Of a stretch of 29,542 nucleotides of DNA, positions 10,653 through 18,826 are shown in pieces. Each line of letters opens with the position of its first letter. The first letter of the stretch is position 1. The position numbers and the translations under genes were made by a program. The notes under the pieces are model-generated. The model was not told the DNA's origin, ran no database searches, and worked only from the letters and a program-made list of their open reading frames with translations. The DNA is from a bacterium (GTDB taxonomy: Bacteria; Krumholzibacteriota; Krumholzibacteriia; LZORAL124-64-63), in contig JADJYS010000029.1 of assembly GCA_016719645.1 (NCBI GenBank), positions 1-29,542 of the forward strand, read 5' to 3'.

Positions 10653-11866
10653 AGGCGACGACCCTGGTGCGCCTGGCGGCGCGCAGCATCCGCCGCAACG
10701 TCATGCGGACCCTGCTGACCATGCTGGGGATCATCATCGGCGTGGCGGCGGTCTTGGTGATGGTCGCCGTGGGCGAGGGGGCGCGCTCCCAGATCCGCCA
10801 CAGCATCCAGAACCTGGGCTCGAACATGATCGTCATCACGCCCGGCGCCAGCCAGCAGGGCGGCGTCAGCCACGGCGCCGGCAGCTTCAACCGCCTGACG
10901 GTCGACGACGCGCTCGCCCTGCAGCGCGAGAGCACGCTGCTGGCGGCCGTCTCCCCCGTGATCTTCGCGCCGGCGCAGATCGTCGGCGGCGCCGGCAACT
11001 GGCGGGCGGTGTGCTACGGCGTCGACGCCGGCTACCGCGAGATCCGCGACTGGGACGTCTCGAGCGGCCGCTACTTCGACGCCGCCGACCAGCGCAGCAT
11101 GAAGAAGGTCTGCCTGCTCGGCGCCACCGTCGCCAAACAGCTCTTCCCGGACGCCGACCCCGTCGGTCAGACCGTCCGGCTGCGCGACGTCCCCTTCCAC
11201 GTCATCGGCGTGCTGGCGGCCAAGGGTCAGAACGCCCAGGGCGCCGACCAGGACGACGTCGTGCTGGCGCCCTACACGACCGTCCGCACCCGCCTGGCCG
11301 GCCGCATGTTCATCGCGCAGATCCTGGCCAGCACGTCCAGCCCCGGCGACCTGCCCGCCGCCCAGGACGAGATCGCCGCGATCATGCGCGAGGCGCACGG
11401 GCTGGCCGCCTGGGAGGCCGACGACTTCCAGGTGCGCAACCAGACCGACCTGGCCGAGACGGCCTCGGCCACCACCGAGGTGATGACGCTGCTGCTGGCG
11501 GCCATCGCCAGCATCTCGCTGCTGGTGGGCGGCATCGGCATCATGAACATCATGCTGGTGTCGGTGACCGAGCGCACGCGCGAGATCGGCATCCGCATGG
11601 CCGTGGGCGCCCGCGGCTCCGACGTGCTGACCCAGTTCCTGGTCGAGAGCACGGTGCTGTGCCTCGGCGGCGGCATCATCGGCGTGGGGGTGGGGGTCGC
11701 CGGCGCCTGGATCCTGGGGCGCACCGCCGGCTGGGCCACCGAGGTGCAGCCGCAGACGATGCTGCTGGCGCTGGGGTTCGCGGCGGCGGTCGGGATCTTC
11801 TTCGGGTACTACCCGGCGCGCAAGGCGGCGGCGTTGGATCCGATCGAGGCGCTCCGCTACGAGTAG
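10649..11866 (+). CDS. MacB/FtsX-type ABC permease
   Basis: 405 residues with the MacB permease layout. An N-terminal membrane helix (TLLTMLGIIIGVAAVLVMVA) is followed by a large periplasmic domain (about 45-270). Three C-terminal helices include SISLLVGGIGIMNIMLVSVT, the conserved ERTREIGIRMAVGAR loop that contacts the ATPase, and a GYYPARKAAALDPIEALRYE tail typical of the family. It is the membrane partner of the upstream ATPase and adaptor. A palindromic intergenic element begins six bases after the stop and may end the operon transcript. Confidence 0.93.
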
Positions 11867-11871
11867 GGCCT

Positions 11872-12114
11872 GGACACGAAATTGTCCCTGCCCATGCGGT
11901 GATGCGACTTGGATCCGCACATCCTGCCGGGACAGGGGACGCGCTCCGGGCACCTCGTGTGCCCGGAGCGCTTGGCCTTCCGGCCCCTCCGCCATCCTGG
12001 CTGCGGGGCCTCCAGGACACCCCTGTCCCGGCAGGATGTGCGGATCCAAGTCGAACAGCAGCATGGGGATGGGCAGGGACAATGCCGTGGTCAGAATCCA
12101 TCGGATGCGTGTCC
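11872..12114. repeat. Composite interrupted palindrome, REP/MITE-like
   Basis: Four nested inverted matches surround one centre. Outermost is GGACACG (11872-11878) with CGTGTCC (12108-12114). Next is ATTGTCCCTGCCCAT (11881-11895) with its complement (12069-12083). The main arms are perfect 34-mers (11905-11938 and 12020-12053) starting CGACTTGGATCC and ending GACAGGGG. Between them lies a perfect 13-bp hairpin, GCGCTCCGGGCAC (11941-11953) with 11959-11971, and a weaker GGCCCC/GGGGCC hairpin (11982-12010). It occupies nearly the whole gap between the convergent permease and DUF4126 genes and has no coding gene of its own. It could be a non-autonomous mobile element or repetitive palindrome, or a bidirectional terminator. 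Confidence 0.8.
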
Positions 12115-12125
12115 CGACTGGATCG

Positions 12126-12677
12126 CTAGCCCGCCAGGCGTTTGCCCGCCCGCACGATCGCCGCCACCAGCCCGACGACCAGCACCAGCCCCAGCAGCGG
12201 CAGCAGCAGCGCGATCGCCGCCAGGGCGACGGCGCCGCCCGTCTCGGCGGCGGCGACGACCGGGTTGCCGAAGCCGGCGGTCATGACAGTCGAGAGGGCC
12301 CGCGTGCCGACCGAGGCGGCCTGGACCAGGCCGGCCAGGCCGCCGCCGGCGATGATCGCCAGGGGCCAGCGGGCGTAGGGGGGCAGGTCGACGGCCGCCG
12401 CGGCCATCAGGGCGGCGCCCGCGACCGCGGCGGCCGGGGTGGCGAGGGAGTCCAGGGCGTGGTCGAGCCAGGGGACGAAGTAGGCGAGGGCCTCGGCCAC
12501 GGCGGCGGTGCCGAAGATCACCAGCGCCGTGGTCGAGCCGAGCCAGTCGAAGCCGGAGGCCGGCTCCAGGTGCCCGGTGTGCACGGCGATCGCCGCCAGC
12601 AGCAGGGGCACGAAGACGCGCAGGCCGGCCGCGGCGGCGAGGCCCAGGCCCAGGGTGACGCCGATCGCCGTGTCCAT
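12126..12677 (-). CDS. DUF4126 family integral membrane protein
   Basis: 183 residues, almost wholly hydrophobic with about five to six predicted membrane segments. It opens MDTAIGVTLGLGLAAAAGL, followed by RVFVPLLLAAIAVHTGHLEP, and has GFGNPVVAAAETGGAVALA near the C-terminus, the look of DUF4126 proteins. No function is established for the family, and no catalytic motif is visible. ATG at 12677 follows a GAGGAG site in the 19-base gap after hemA, so it is probably the last gene of the haem operon transcript. Whether it has any role in haem metabolism is unknown. Confidence 0.8.
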   Translation of the reverse strand: MDTAIGVTLGLGLAAAAGLRVFVPLLLAAIAVHTGHLEPASGFDWLGSTTALVIFGTAAVAEALAYFVPWLDHALDSLATPAAAVAGAALMAAAAVDLPPYARWPLAIIAGGGLAGLVQAASVGTRALSTVMTAGFGNPVVAAAETGGAVALAAIALLLPLLGLVLVVGLVAAIVRAGKRLAG

Positions 12678-12696
12678 GGTGTGCTCCTCGTTGGGA

Positions 12697-14034
12697 TCAG
12701 GGACGGTCGTGCGGCTCCTGCGGATCGCGGGGCGCCTGGGTCGTCGTCGGCGCCTGGGGCGCGAACAGCCGGTGCAGCGTCGCCAGGTGCTGCAGGCGCT
12801 CCTGCTCGCTCTCGGCGCTCTTGAGCGACTCCATCGAGCGGCCCAGGACCTTCTTGATGAACTGCTGCAGGCTGGCGTCGACGGCCGCGGCCACCTCGTC
12901 GGACTGCTTGCGGCGCACGTAGCCGACCTGCTTCTCCTTGAGGTCCTCGAGGTAGGCGCGGAACTCGGCCACGCTGGGGCGCAGGTCCATCTCGCCGACC
13001 CAGGCGCGGAACTCCGCCAGCTCCTGCTCGATGATGCGCTCGGCCCCGGGCAGCTGCTTGCGGCGCGCGGCCAGGTTAGCCTGGACGATCTCGTCGAGGT
13101 CGTCCAGCCCGAAGACGTAGGTTTCGTCCACGCGCGCGACGTCGGGGTGGACGTCGCGCGGCACGGCGATGTCCAGGACGTAGAGCGGGCGGCCGCGGCG
13201 GCGGCGCATGGCGGCGCGCACCATCTCCGGCAGGATGACGGGCTCCAGGCTGCCGGTGGTCGAGAGCACCACGTCCACGTCGGCCAGCGTCGCGGCCAGC
13301 TCCTCCCAGGGCCGGGCGCGCACGAGCTCGCCCTTGCCGCCGTTGAGGTCGTCCGCCAGGGCCCGCGCGCGCTCGGGGCTGCGGTTGACCACGATCAGGC
13401 CGCCGATGCCCTGCTGCAGGAAGTGGCGGGCCGCCAGGGCGCCGGTGTCGCCGGCCCCGACCAGCAGGGCGCGGTGGTGCGAGAGGTCGGCGAAGAACTT
13501 GCGGGCCAGCTCGACGGCGGCGAAGGCGACGCTGACCGCGCCCTCGCCGATCTTCGTCTCGGTGCGCACGCGCTTGCCGGCGCGAAACGCGCCCTGGAAG
13601 GCGCGCATGAGCACCGGGCCGAGCTCGTGGTGCTCCTTGGCCAGGCGGTAGGCGTCCTTGAGCTGGCCGGAGATCTGGGGCTCGCCCAGCATCATGCTCT
13701 CCAGGCCGGCCGACACCCGGTAGAGGCGGCGCACGGCCTCCCCGTCGGTCAGGCGCACGCCGTACTCGCCGGTGAACAGCGCGGGGTCGAGCCCGGCGGC
13801 GGCCAGGCTGCGCGTCAGGCACTCGTGGGGGGCGAACTCCGGCAGGGTCTCGACGTAGATCTCGGTCCGGTTGCAGGTGCTCACCGGCACGGCCGAGACG
13901 AACCCCGGTTCCCGCGCCAGGGCCGCCAGCAGCCCGCCCACCCGCTCGGGGTCGATGTGCGCGCGCTCGCGCACCTCGGTCGGCGCGAGGCGGTGGTCGA
14001 TCCCCCACAGGTGCAGGCCGGCGTGCCCCGCCAT
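12697..14034 (-). CDS. hemA: Glutamyl-tRNA reductase
   Basis: 445 residues. It reduces glutamyl-tRNA to glutamate-1-semialdehyde, the first committed step of C5-pathway tetrapyrrole synthesis. The catalytic Cys54 lies in STCNRTEIY, followed by SAGLESMMLGEPQISGQLK, the NADPH-binding domain (RALLVGAGDTGALAARHFL, then VVNRSPERA) and DVVLSTTGS. The helical dimerisation domain runs from about residue 310. The C-terminal 25 residues, rich in Thr, Gln and Pro, extend beyond the usual end. The start ATG shares a base with the stop of the HemX/CcsA-like gene (TGATG), so translation is coupled. Partners hemL, hemB, hemC and hemD are not in the window. Confidence 0.96.
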   Translation of the reverse strand: MAGHAGLHLWGIDHRLAPTEVRERAHIDPERVGGLLAALAREPGFVSAVPVSTCNRTEIYVETLPEFAPHECLTRSLAAAGLDPALFTGEYGVRLTDGEAVRRLYRVSAGLESMMLGEPQISGQLKDAYRLAKEHHELGPVLMRAFQGAFRAGKRVRTETKIGEGAVSVAFAAVELARKFFADLSHHRALLVGAGDTGALAARHFLQQGIGGLIVVNRSPERARALADDLNGGKGELVRARPWEELAATLADVDVVLSTTGSLEPVILPEMVRAAMRRRRGRPLYVLDIAVPRDVHPDVARVDETYVFGLDDLDEIVQANLAARRKQLPGAERIIEQELAEFRAWVGEMDLRPSVAEFRAYLEDLKEKQVGYVRRKQSDEVAAAVDASLQQFIKKVLGRSMESLKSAESEQERLQHLATLHRLFAPQAPTTTQAPRDPQEPHDRP

Positions 14035-14897
14035 CACACGCCCCCGCGCAGGCTGAAGTTGTGGAAGCTGGGGACGAAGTGGTGGATGGCGCCCATCGCC
14101 AGGACCACGGCGAGGTAGGCCGCGATGGCCAGCAAGTTCATGCGCCGCCCGCGCCAGCCCCACCAGCGGTGGCCGGCCAGGCCCACCAGGTAGACCAGGA
14201 AGATCACCCAGGAGGTCAGGATCTTGGGGTCGAAGGGGGTCAGCCGGCTCGCCGTCGCGGGGTCGAGCTTGTCGGCCAGGTCGTAGAGCCAGAGGTGGCC
14301 CAGCGCGAGGGCCCCGAACAGCAGCGGCACGCCCAGCTTGGCCGCGCCCACGCTCATGCGCTCCAGCATCTCCAGCGGCGGCAGGCGGCGGAAGAGCAGG
14401 CCGAAGGTCTTGCGGGCGAGCTGCCGCGCCAGCACCAGGTAGAGCACCGCGTAGAGGAAGCTGAGGCTCAGCGCCGTGTAGGCCAGCAGCACCAGCACGG
14501 CGTGGCCGGCGTAGCCGGGGTCCTCCAGCAGCGGGTTGGCCGCCGGCTCGGCGACGGAGAACGCGCTGGCGATGAACTGCAGCAGGAAGGCCACGCCCGT
14601 GACCAGGAAGCCCGTCTCGCGCACGCGCAGCCGGCGCTCGATCACGGCGTAGATCAGCAGCAGGGACAGGGACAGCAGCGACAGGAACTCCAGGGGCGAG
14701 GCCATCGGCAGGTGGTGGTGCACCCGCGCGTGGATGGCGGAGGCGGCGAGGTGGGCGACCACGGTCGTCGCGAGCAGCCGCCGCGCCCAGAGGTGGGCGA
14801 AGCGGCGGTTCTCGTAGAAGACCCACAGGTAGGCCACGAACAGCAGCAGGTACAGCAGCGGGAGCAGGACCTCGCTCACCGTCAGCGCGAGCCTCAT
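14034..14897 (-). CDS. Cytochrome c assembly family membrane protein (HemX/CcsA-like)
   Basis: 287 residues with about eight membrane helices, beginning MRLALTVSEVLLPLLYLLLF. It belongs to the cytochrome c assembly protein group shared by CcsA (haem delivery for cytochrome c maturation) and HemX (a membrane protein next to hemA that lowers HemA level in Bacillus). The sequence LTPFDPKILTSWVIFLVYLV corresponds to the region near the CcsA tryptophan-rich loop, but the WGxxWxWDP signature is absent. Histidines at HARVHHHLP and AIHHFVPSFH could be haem ligands. Position directly before hemA and lack of the WWD motif favour HemX; two multihaem cytochromes nearby keep CcsA possible. It overlaps hemG by four bases (ATGA). 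Confidence 0.8.
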   Translation of the reverse strand: MRLALTVSEVLLPLLYLLLFVAYLWVFYENRRFAHLWARRLLATTVVAHLAASAIHARVHHHLPMASPLEFLSLLSLSLLLIYAVIERRLRVRETGFLVTGVAFLLQFIASAFSVAEPAANPLLEDPGYAGHAVLVLLAYTALSLSFLYAVLYLVLARQLARKTFGLLFRRLPPLEMLERMSVGAAKLGVPLLFGALALGHLWLYDLADKLDPATASRLTPFDPKILTSWVIFLVYLVGLAGHRWWGWRGRRMNLLAIAAYLAVVLAMGAIHHFVPSFHNFSLRGGV

Positions 14898-16360
14898 GCC
14901 GTCCCTCCTTCGGCGCCGGGCGCGGCCGCGGCCAGCCGGTCGAGCACGGCGGCGGCCATGGTTTCGGATTCCTTGATGCAGGCGTTGACCGACACGCCGC
15001 GGTACGAGCTGCCGGACAGGTGCAGCCCGGGCAGGCCGGCCAGGCGCGCGTCGATCCGGCGCAGGCGGGCGAGGTGGCCGGGCTCGTACTGGGCGATGGC
15101 CCGCGGGTGGCGGAACACCTGGACCAGCGCGGGCTCGCCGCGCAGGCCCATCAGGCCGCGCAGCTCGGCGACGGCCCGGTCGCGCAGGGCGCCGTCGTCG
15201 TCGTCCAGGACGTGCGGGTCGCCGGGGCCGCCGGCCATGCAGTGCAGCAGCACCCGGCCGTCCGGGGCGCGGCCCGGGAAGATGCTGCTGGTCCACAGGG
15301 CGCCCAGCAGGCGGCTGCGCTCGCAGGTGGGGATCAGCATGCCGAAGCCGTCGAGGTCGTGGGCCACGTCGCCGCGCGCGTAGCCCAGGGCGATCACGGC
15401 CATCGGCACGTAGGGGATGCCGTCCAGCAGGCCGGACAGCGCGGGGTCGAGGTCGCGCAGGTGGGCGGCGGCCGCGTGGGCCGGCGCGGCGTGGACGACG
15501 GCGTCGCCGTCGAGGGTCGCGCCGTCGGCCGTGCGCACGCGCCAGGTCCCGCCGTCGCGCGAGACCGACGTGACGTCCGCGCCCGCGCCCAGGACCGCGC
15601 GGGCGTCGGCGCGCAGCGTGCGGGCCAGCGCCGCGGGGAGCGCCGCCATGCCGTCGCGGAAGGAGTGCAGGGTGCCGGACGGGCCGGCGTCGGCGGCCCG
15701 CTTGCGCTGCTTCGAGATCGCCGCGAGCGCGCGGAACAGGCTGCCGTGGTCGCGTTCCAGCTCGACCATCCGCGGGAAGGCGGCCGCCAGGCTGAGCCGG
15801 CGGGCGTCGCCGCCGAAGATGCCCTTGACCATCGGGTCGAGCATCAGCTCCGCGAAGTCGCGCCCCAGCCGCCGGCGCCCGAACTCCCAGACCGACTCGT
15901 CGGTGGCGGGGTCGTCGGCCGCGCGGCCCAGGTCGCGGCGGCGCGGCACCAGGAGCTCGCCCAGGACGCGCAGCTTGGCGCGGGGGGTGAACAGGTCGGT
16001 CTTGAGGAAGGCGGGCGGCGAGGCGGGGATCTCGCGCAGGCGGCCGCCGACCACCAGGAAGCGGCGCCGGGCCGCGTCGCTGCTGCGCACCAGTTCGCCG
16101 TTCAGGTCCAGGCGCTCGACCAGGCGCAGGGTCGCCGGCTCGTTGTCCAGGAAGCCGTTGGGGCCCCACTCCAGGCGCCAGCCGTCGCGGGCGAGGGTGC
16201 GCAGGTTGCCGCCGAAATCGGGCGCTGATTCCAGCACGTCGACCCGCAGGTCGAGCCGGCGCGCCGCCGCACCTTCCAGCAGGCGCAGGGCCGTGGCCAG
16301 GCCCGACACGCCGCCGCCGATCACGACCACGCGCCGCACGTTCCCGGTTCGTTCAGACAC
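14894..16360 (-). CDS. hemG: Protoporphyrinogen oxidase, FAD-dependent (HemY type)
   Basis: 488 residues. It oxidises protoporphyrinogen IX to protoporphyrin IX, the penultimate step of haem synthesis. A Rossmann FAD fold opens the protein (VVVIGGGVSGLATALRLLEG, 11-30), with VLESAPDFGGNLRT binding the adenosine ribose. The family segment LEWGPNGFLDNEP comes next, and the C-terminal FAD contact is LHLSGSSYRGVSVNACIKE. It is the flavoprotein class that normally uses oxygen, although the coproporphyrinogen step in this operon is the oxygen-independent HemN; the actual electron acceptor cannot be told. The start overlaps the end of hemH by eight bases. Confidence 0.93.
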   Translation of the reverse strand: MSERTGNVRRVVVIGGGVSGLATALRLLEGAAARRLDLRVDVLESAPDFGGNLRTLARDGWRLEWGPNGFLDNEPATLRLVERLDLNGELVRSSDAARRRFLVVGGRLREIPASPPAFLKTDLFTPRAKLRVLGELLVPRRRDLGRAADDPATDESVWEFGRRRLGRDFAELMLDPMVKGIFGGDARRLSLAAAFPRMVELERDHGSLFRALAAISKQRKRAADAGPSGTLHSFRDGMAALPAALARTLRADARAVLGAGADVTSVSRDGGTWRVRTADGATLDGDAVVHAAPAHAAAAHLRDLDPALSGLLDGIPYVPMAVIALGYARGDVAHDLDGFGMLIPTCERSRLLGALWTSSIFPGRAPDGRVLLHCMAGGPGDPHVLDDDDGALRDRAVAELRGLMGLRGEPALVQVFRHPRAIAQYEPGHLARLRRIDARLAGLPGLHLSGSSYRGVSVNACIKESETMAAAVLDRLAAAAPGAEGGTA

Positions 16361-17441
16361 GCGCCGCCTCCGCGTGGAAGGGTTCGCCGGCCAGTCGTGA
16401 CGCCAGCGAGGCGAGCCAGGTCTCGTCGAGGTTGAGCGCGGCGCCGCGGTCGAAGTCCTGCACGCCCAGGCTCTCGGCCTCGTGGCGCAGCTCGAGGTCC
16501 AGCTCGTGCAGCGTCTCGATGTGCTCGCAGGTGAAGCTCACCGGCTGCACCAGCAGGCGGCGGCAACCGGCGGCGGCCAGGCGGCGCGTTTCGGCCGTGA
16601 TCTCGGGGCCGAGCCACTTGATGGGGCCGACCTTGCTCTGGAAGGCCAGCAGGGGGGCGGGGCCGCCCGGCAGTCGGGCCAGCCAGGCGGCGTGGCCGTC
16701 CGCCGCCAGGGCCGCGCGCACGCGCTCGTGGACGGCGCTGACCGTGGCGCGGGTCTGGCTGAGGTAGGGGTCGCCGCGCTTCACGAAGCTCTCGGGCAGG
16801 GAGTGGGCCACGTAGATCAGGGCGCAGGACTGCGGGTCGGCCCCCGCCTCGGCCCAGCGCCGCAGGCCGCGGCCCGCGTTGGCGGCCAGGGTCGCGACGA
16901 AGCCGTCCAGCAGGTGCCAGGCCTCCACCACGTGGACCGCGGCGCCCGGGGCGTGGCGGTCCAGGGCGGCCTGCACGAAGGCGAGCGTGCTGCCGTTGGT
17001 GGCGTCGGAGAACTGGGGGTACATGGGCAGGACCAGGAACTGCTCCGCGCCGCGCGCCCGCAGGTCGCGCACGGCCTCGTCGGGGTAGGGGCGCCAGTAG
17101 CGCATGGCTGGCGCCGCGACCGTCGGCCGGCCGGCCCCGCCCATCAGCGCGGCCAGGCGCTCCCCCTGGGCCCGCGTCGTCGGGACCTGCGGCGAGCCCC
17201 CGCCGTGGCCCATCTCCAGGTACCGCCGGCGCACGGCCGGCGCGCGCCGGCGCGCGATCAGGCGGCCCAGGACCGGGGAGAGCAGGCGCGGGATGGGGAT
17301 GATCTGGGGGTCCTGGAACAGGTTGCGCAGGAAGGGCTCCACGGCGGCGGGGCCGTCGGGCCCGCCCATGCCGCACAGGATCAGGCCCGTGGTCCGGGCC
17401 GGATCGAGGTGGTCCTGCCGAAAGCGCCTCGGTGCGGTCAT
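16353..17441 (-). CDS. hemH: Ferrochelatase
   Basis: 362 residues. It inserts ferrous iron into protoporphyrin IX to give protohaem. The opening is LILCGMGGPDG, then MRYWRPYP, FLVLPMYPQFS and the metal-site motif VAHSLPESFVKRGDPY with His213. The C-terminal part carries FQSKVGPIKWLGPE and the signature VQPVSFTCEHIETLHELDLE containing Glu306. These are the canonical ferrochelatase elements in the right order. No CxxC cluster extension is seen. It lies seven bases after hemN and overlaps hemG, within one transcript. Proximity to hemG indicates the protoporphyrin-dependent route. Confidence 0.95.
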   Translation of the reverse strand: MTAPRRFRQDHLDPARTTGLILCGMGGPDGPAAVEPFLRNLFQDPQIIPIPRLLSPVLGRLIARRRAPAVRRRYLEMGHGGGSPQVPTTRAQGERLAALMGGAGRPTVAAPAMRYWRPYPDEAVRDLRARGAEQFLVLPMYPQFSDATNGSTLAFVQAALDRHAPGAAVHVVEAWHLLDGFVATLAANAGRGLRRWAEAGADPQSCALIYVAHSLPESFVKRGDPYLSQTRATVSAVHERVRAALAADGHAAWLARLPGGPAPLLAFQSKVGPIKWLGPEITAETRRLAAAGCRRLLVQPVSFTCEHIETLHELDLELRHEAESLGVQDFDRGAALNLDETWLASLASRLAGEPFHAEAARV

Positions 17442-17448
17442 CCTCGCC

Positions 17449-18825
17449 TCAGATGGTCTTGGAGAACAGGGGCTTCCCGCTCGTGCGGTCCAGGTAGGCG
17501 TCCAGCTCCATGCAGAGGTTGCGCACGAAGAAGCGCCCCAGGTCGGTGACGCGCACGCGGTCGGGCAGGAACTCCACGAAGCCCTCGTCGACGTAGGGGC
17601 GCAGGCGGGTCAGCCCGTCGGCCAGCAGCTCGTCGGCGGGCGCGCCGAAGCCGGGCACGGTCAGCGCGTAGGGCAGCTCCAGGTTGCACATCAGGTTGAG
17701 GATCGCCAGGCGCCGCAGGCGGTCGTCGTCGCTGAGGCGGTGCCCCTTGACGACCGGCAGGCGCCCGGCGTCGACCGCGGCCCGGTAGCCGTCGAGCTCG
17801 GCGTCGTTCTGGACGAAGCGGTCGCACACGTCGCCGATGCCGCTCATGCCGAAGGCCAGCATGTGGGGCGCCGGGCGCGTCGTGTAGCCCATGAAGTTGC
17901 GGTGCAGGCGCCGCTCGCGCAGCGCGACCGCGAGCTCGTCGTCGCGGCGGGCGAAGTGGTCGATGCCGACCCAGTCGTAGCCGGCCTCGGCGAAGAGGTC
18001 GATCGCCAGGCGGAACAGCTCGAACTTCTCGAAGCCGGACGGCATGTTGTCGGTGTTGATGAGCTTCTGCTGCGGGCGCACCCAGGGCACGTGGGCGTAG
18101 CTGAAGCAGGCCACGCGGTCGGGTCCCTGCTCGATGATGTCGCGCAGGGTGCGCGCGAAGGAGTCGCGCGTCTGTTCCGGCAGGCCGTAGACCAGGTCGA
18201 GGTTGACGCCCTCGTAGCCGGCCTCGCGGCAGGCCCGGTACAGCTCCAGCGTGCGGTCGCGCTTCTGCAGCCGGCCGATGGCCTTCTGCACCGCGGGCTC
18301 GAAGTCCTGCACGCCCAGGCTGATGCGGTTGAAGCCCTGCGCGCGCAGGAAGCGCGCCTGCTCGGGCGTGCCGATGCGCGGGTCGACCTCGATCGAGACC
18401 TCGCCCCGCGGGTCGATGGCGAACGCCGCGCGCAGCAGGCCCAGGGCGCGCTCGACCTGGTGGTCCTTCAGGAAGTTGGGCGTGCCGCCGCCCCAGTGCA
18501 GCTGCACGACGCGCCGGCCCGGGCCCAGCACGTCCACCACCGCGGCCAGCTCGCGCTCGACGCGGTCGAGGTAGTCGTCGACGGCGCCCTTCTCGTTGGA
18601 GACGACGGCGTTGCAGCCGCAGTAGTGGCAGTGCTTGGCGCAGAAGGGCAGGTGCAGGTAGAGCGAGAGCTCGTCGCCGGGCCGGGCGGCCAGCTCCCGC
18701 AGCGCCTCCCGGTAGTCCGCCTCGCCGAAGTCGGCCGTCCAGGCCGGCACCGTCGGGTAGCTCGTGTACCGCGGTCCCGGCTTGTCGTGCTTCTCGAGAA
18801 GGTCGCGCGGAACGTCCAGGGCCAT
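17449..18825 (-). CDS. hemN: Oxygen-independent coproporphyrinogen III dehydrogenase (radical SAM)
   Basis: 458 residues. It decarboxylates coproporphyrinogen III to protoporphyrinogen IX without oxygen. The radical SAM cluster motif is CAKHCHYCGC (Cys62, 66, 69 and the extra Cys71 typical of genuine HemN). GPRYTSYPT precedes it at 17-25, then comes HWGGGTPNFL, a SAM-binding segment. SIEVDPRIG, LGVQDFEP and LDLVYGLPEQT follow in order, and the HemN C-terminal domain has MGYTTRPAPHMLAFGMSGIG. These features separate it from HemW-type haem chaperones. Only one base lies between the hemE stop and its ATG. Confidence 0.95.
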   Translation of the reverse strand: MALDVPRDLLEKHDKPGPRYTSYPTVPAWTADFGEADYREALRELAARPGDELSLYLHLPFCAKHCHYCGCNAVVSNEKGAVDDYLDRVERELAAVVDVLGPGRRVVQLHWGGGTPNFLKDHQVERALGLLRAAFAIDPRGEVSIEVDPRIGTPEQARFLRAQGFNRISLGVQDFEPAVQKAIGRLQKRDRTLELYRACREAGYEGVNLDLVYGLPEQTRDSFARTLRDIIEQGPDRVACFSYAHVPWVRPQQKLINTDNMPSGFEKFELFRLAIDLFAEAGYDWVGIDHFARRDDELAVALRERRLHRNFMGYTTRPAPHMLAFGMSGIGDVCDRFVQNDAELDGYRAAVDAGRLPVVKGHRLSDDDRLRRLAILNLMCNLELPYALTVPGFGAPADELLADGLTRLRPYVDEGFVEFLPDRVRVTDLGRFFVRNLCMELDAYLDRTSGKPLFSKTI

Positions 18826-18826
18826 C

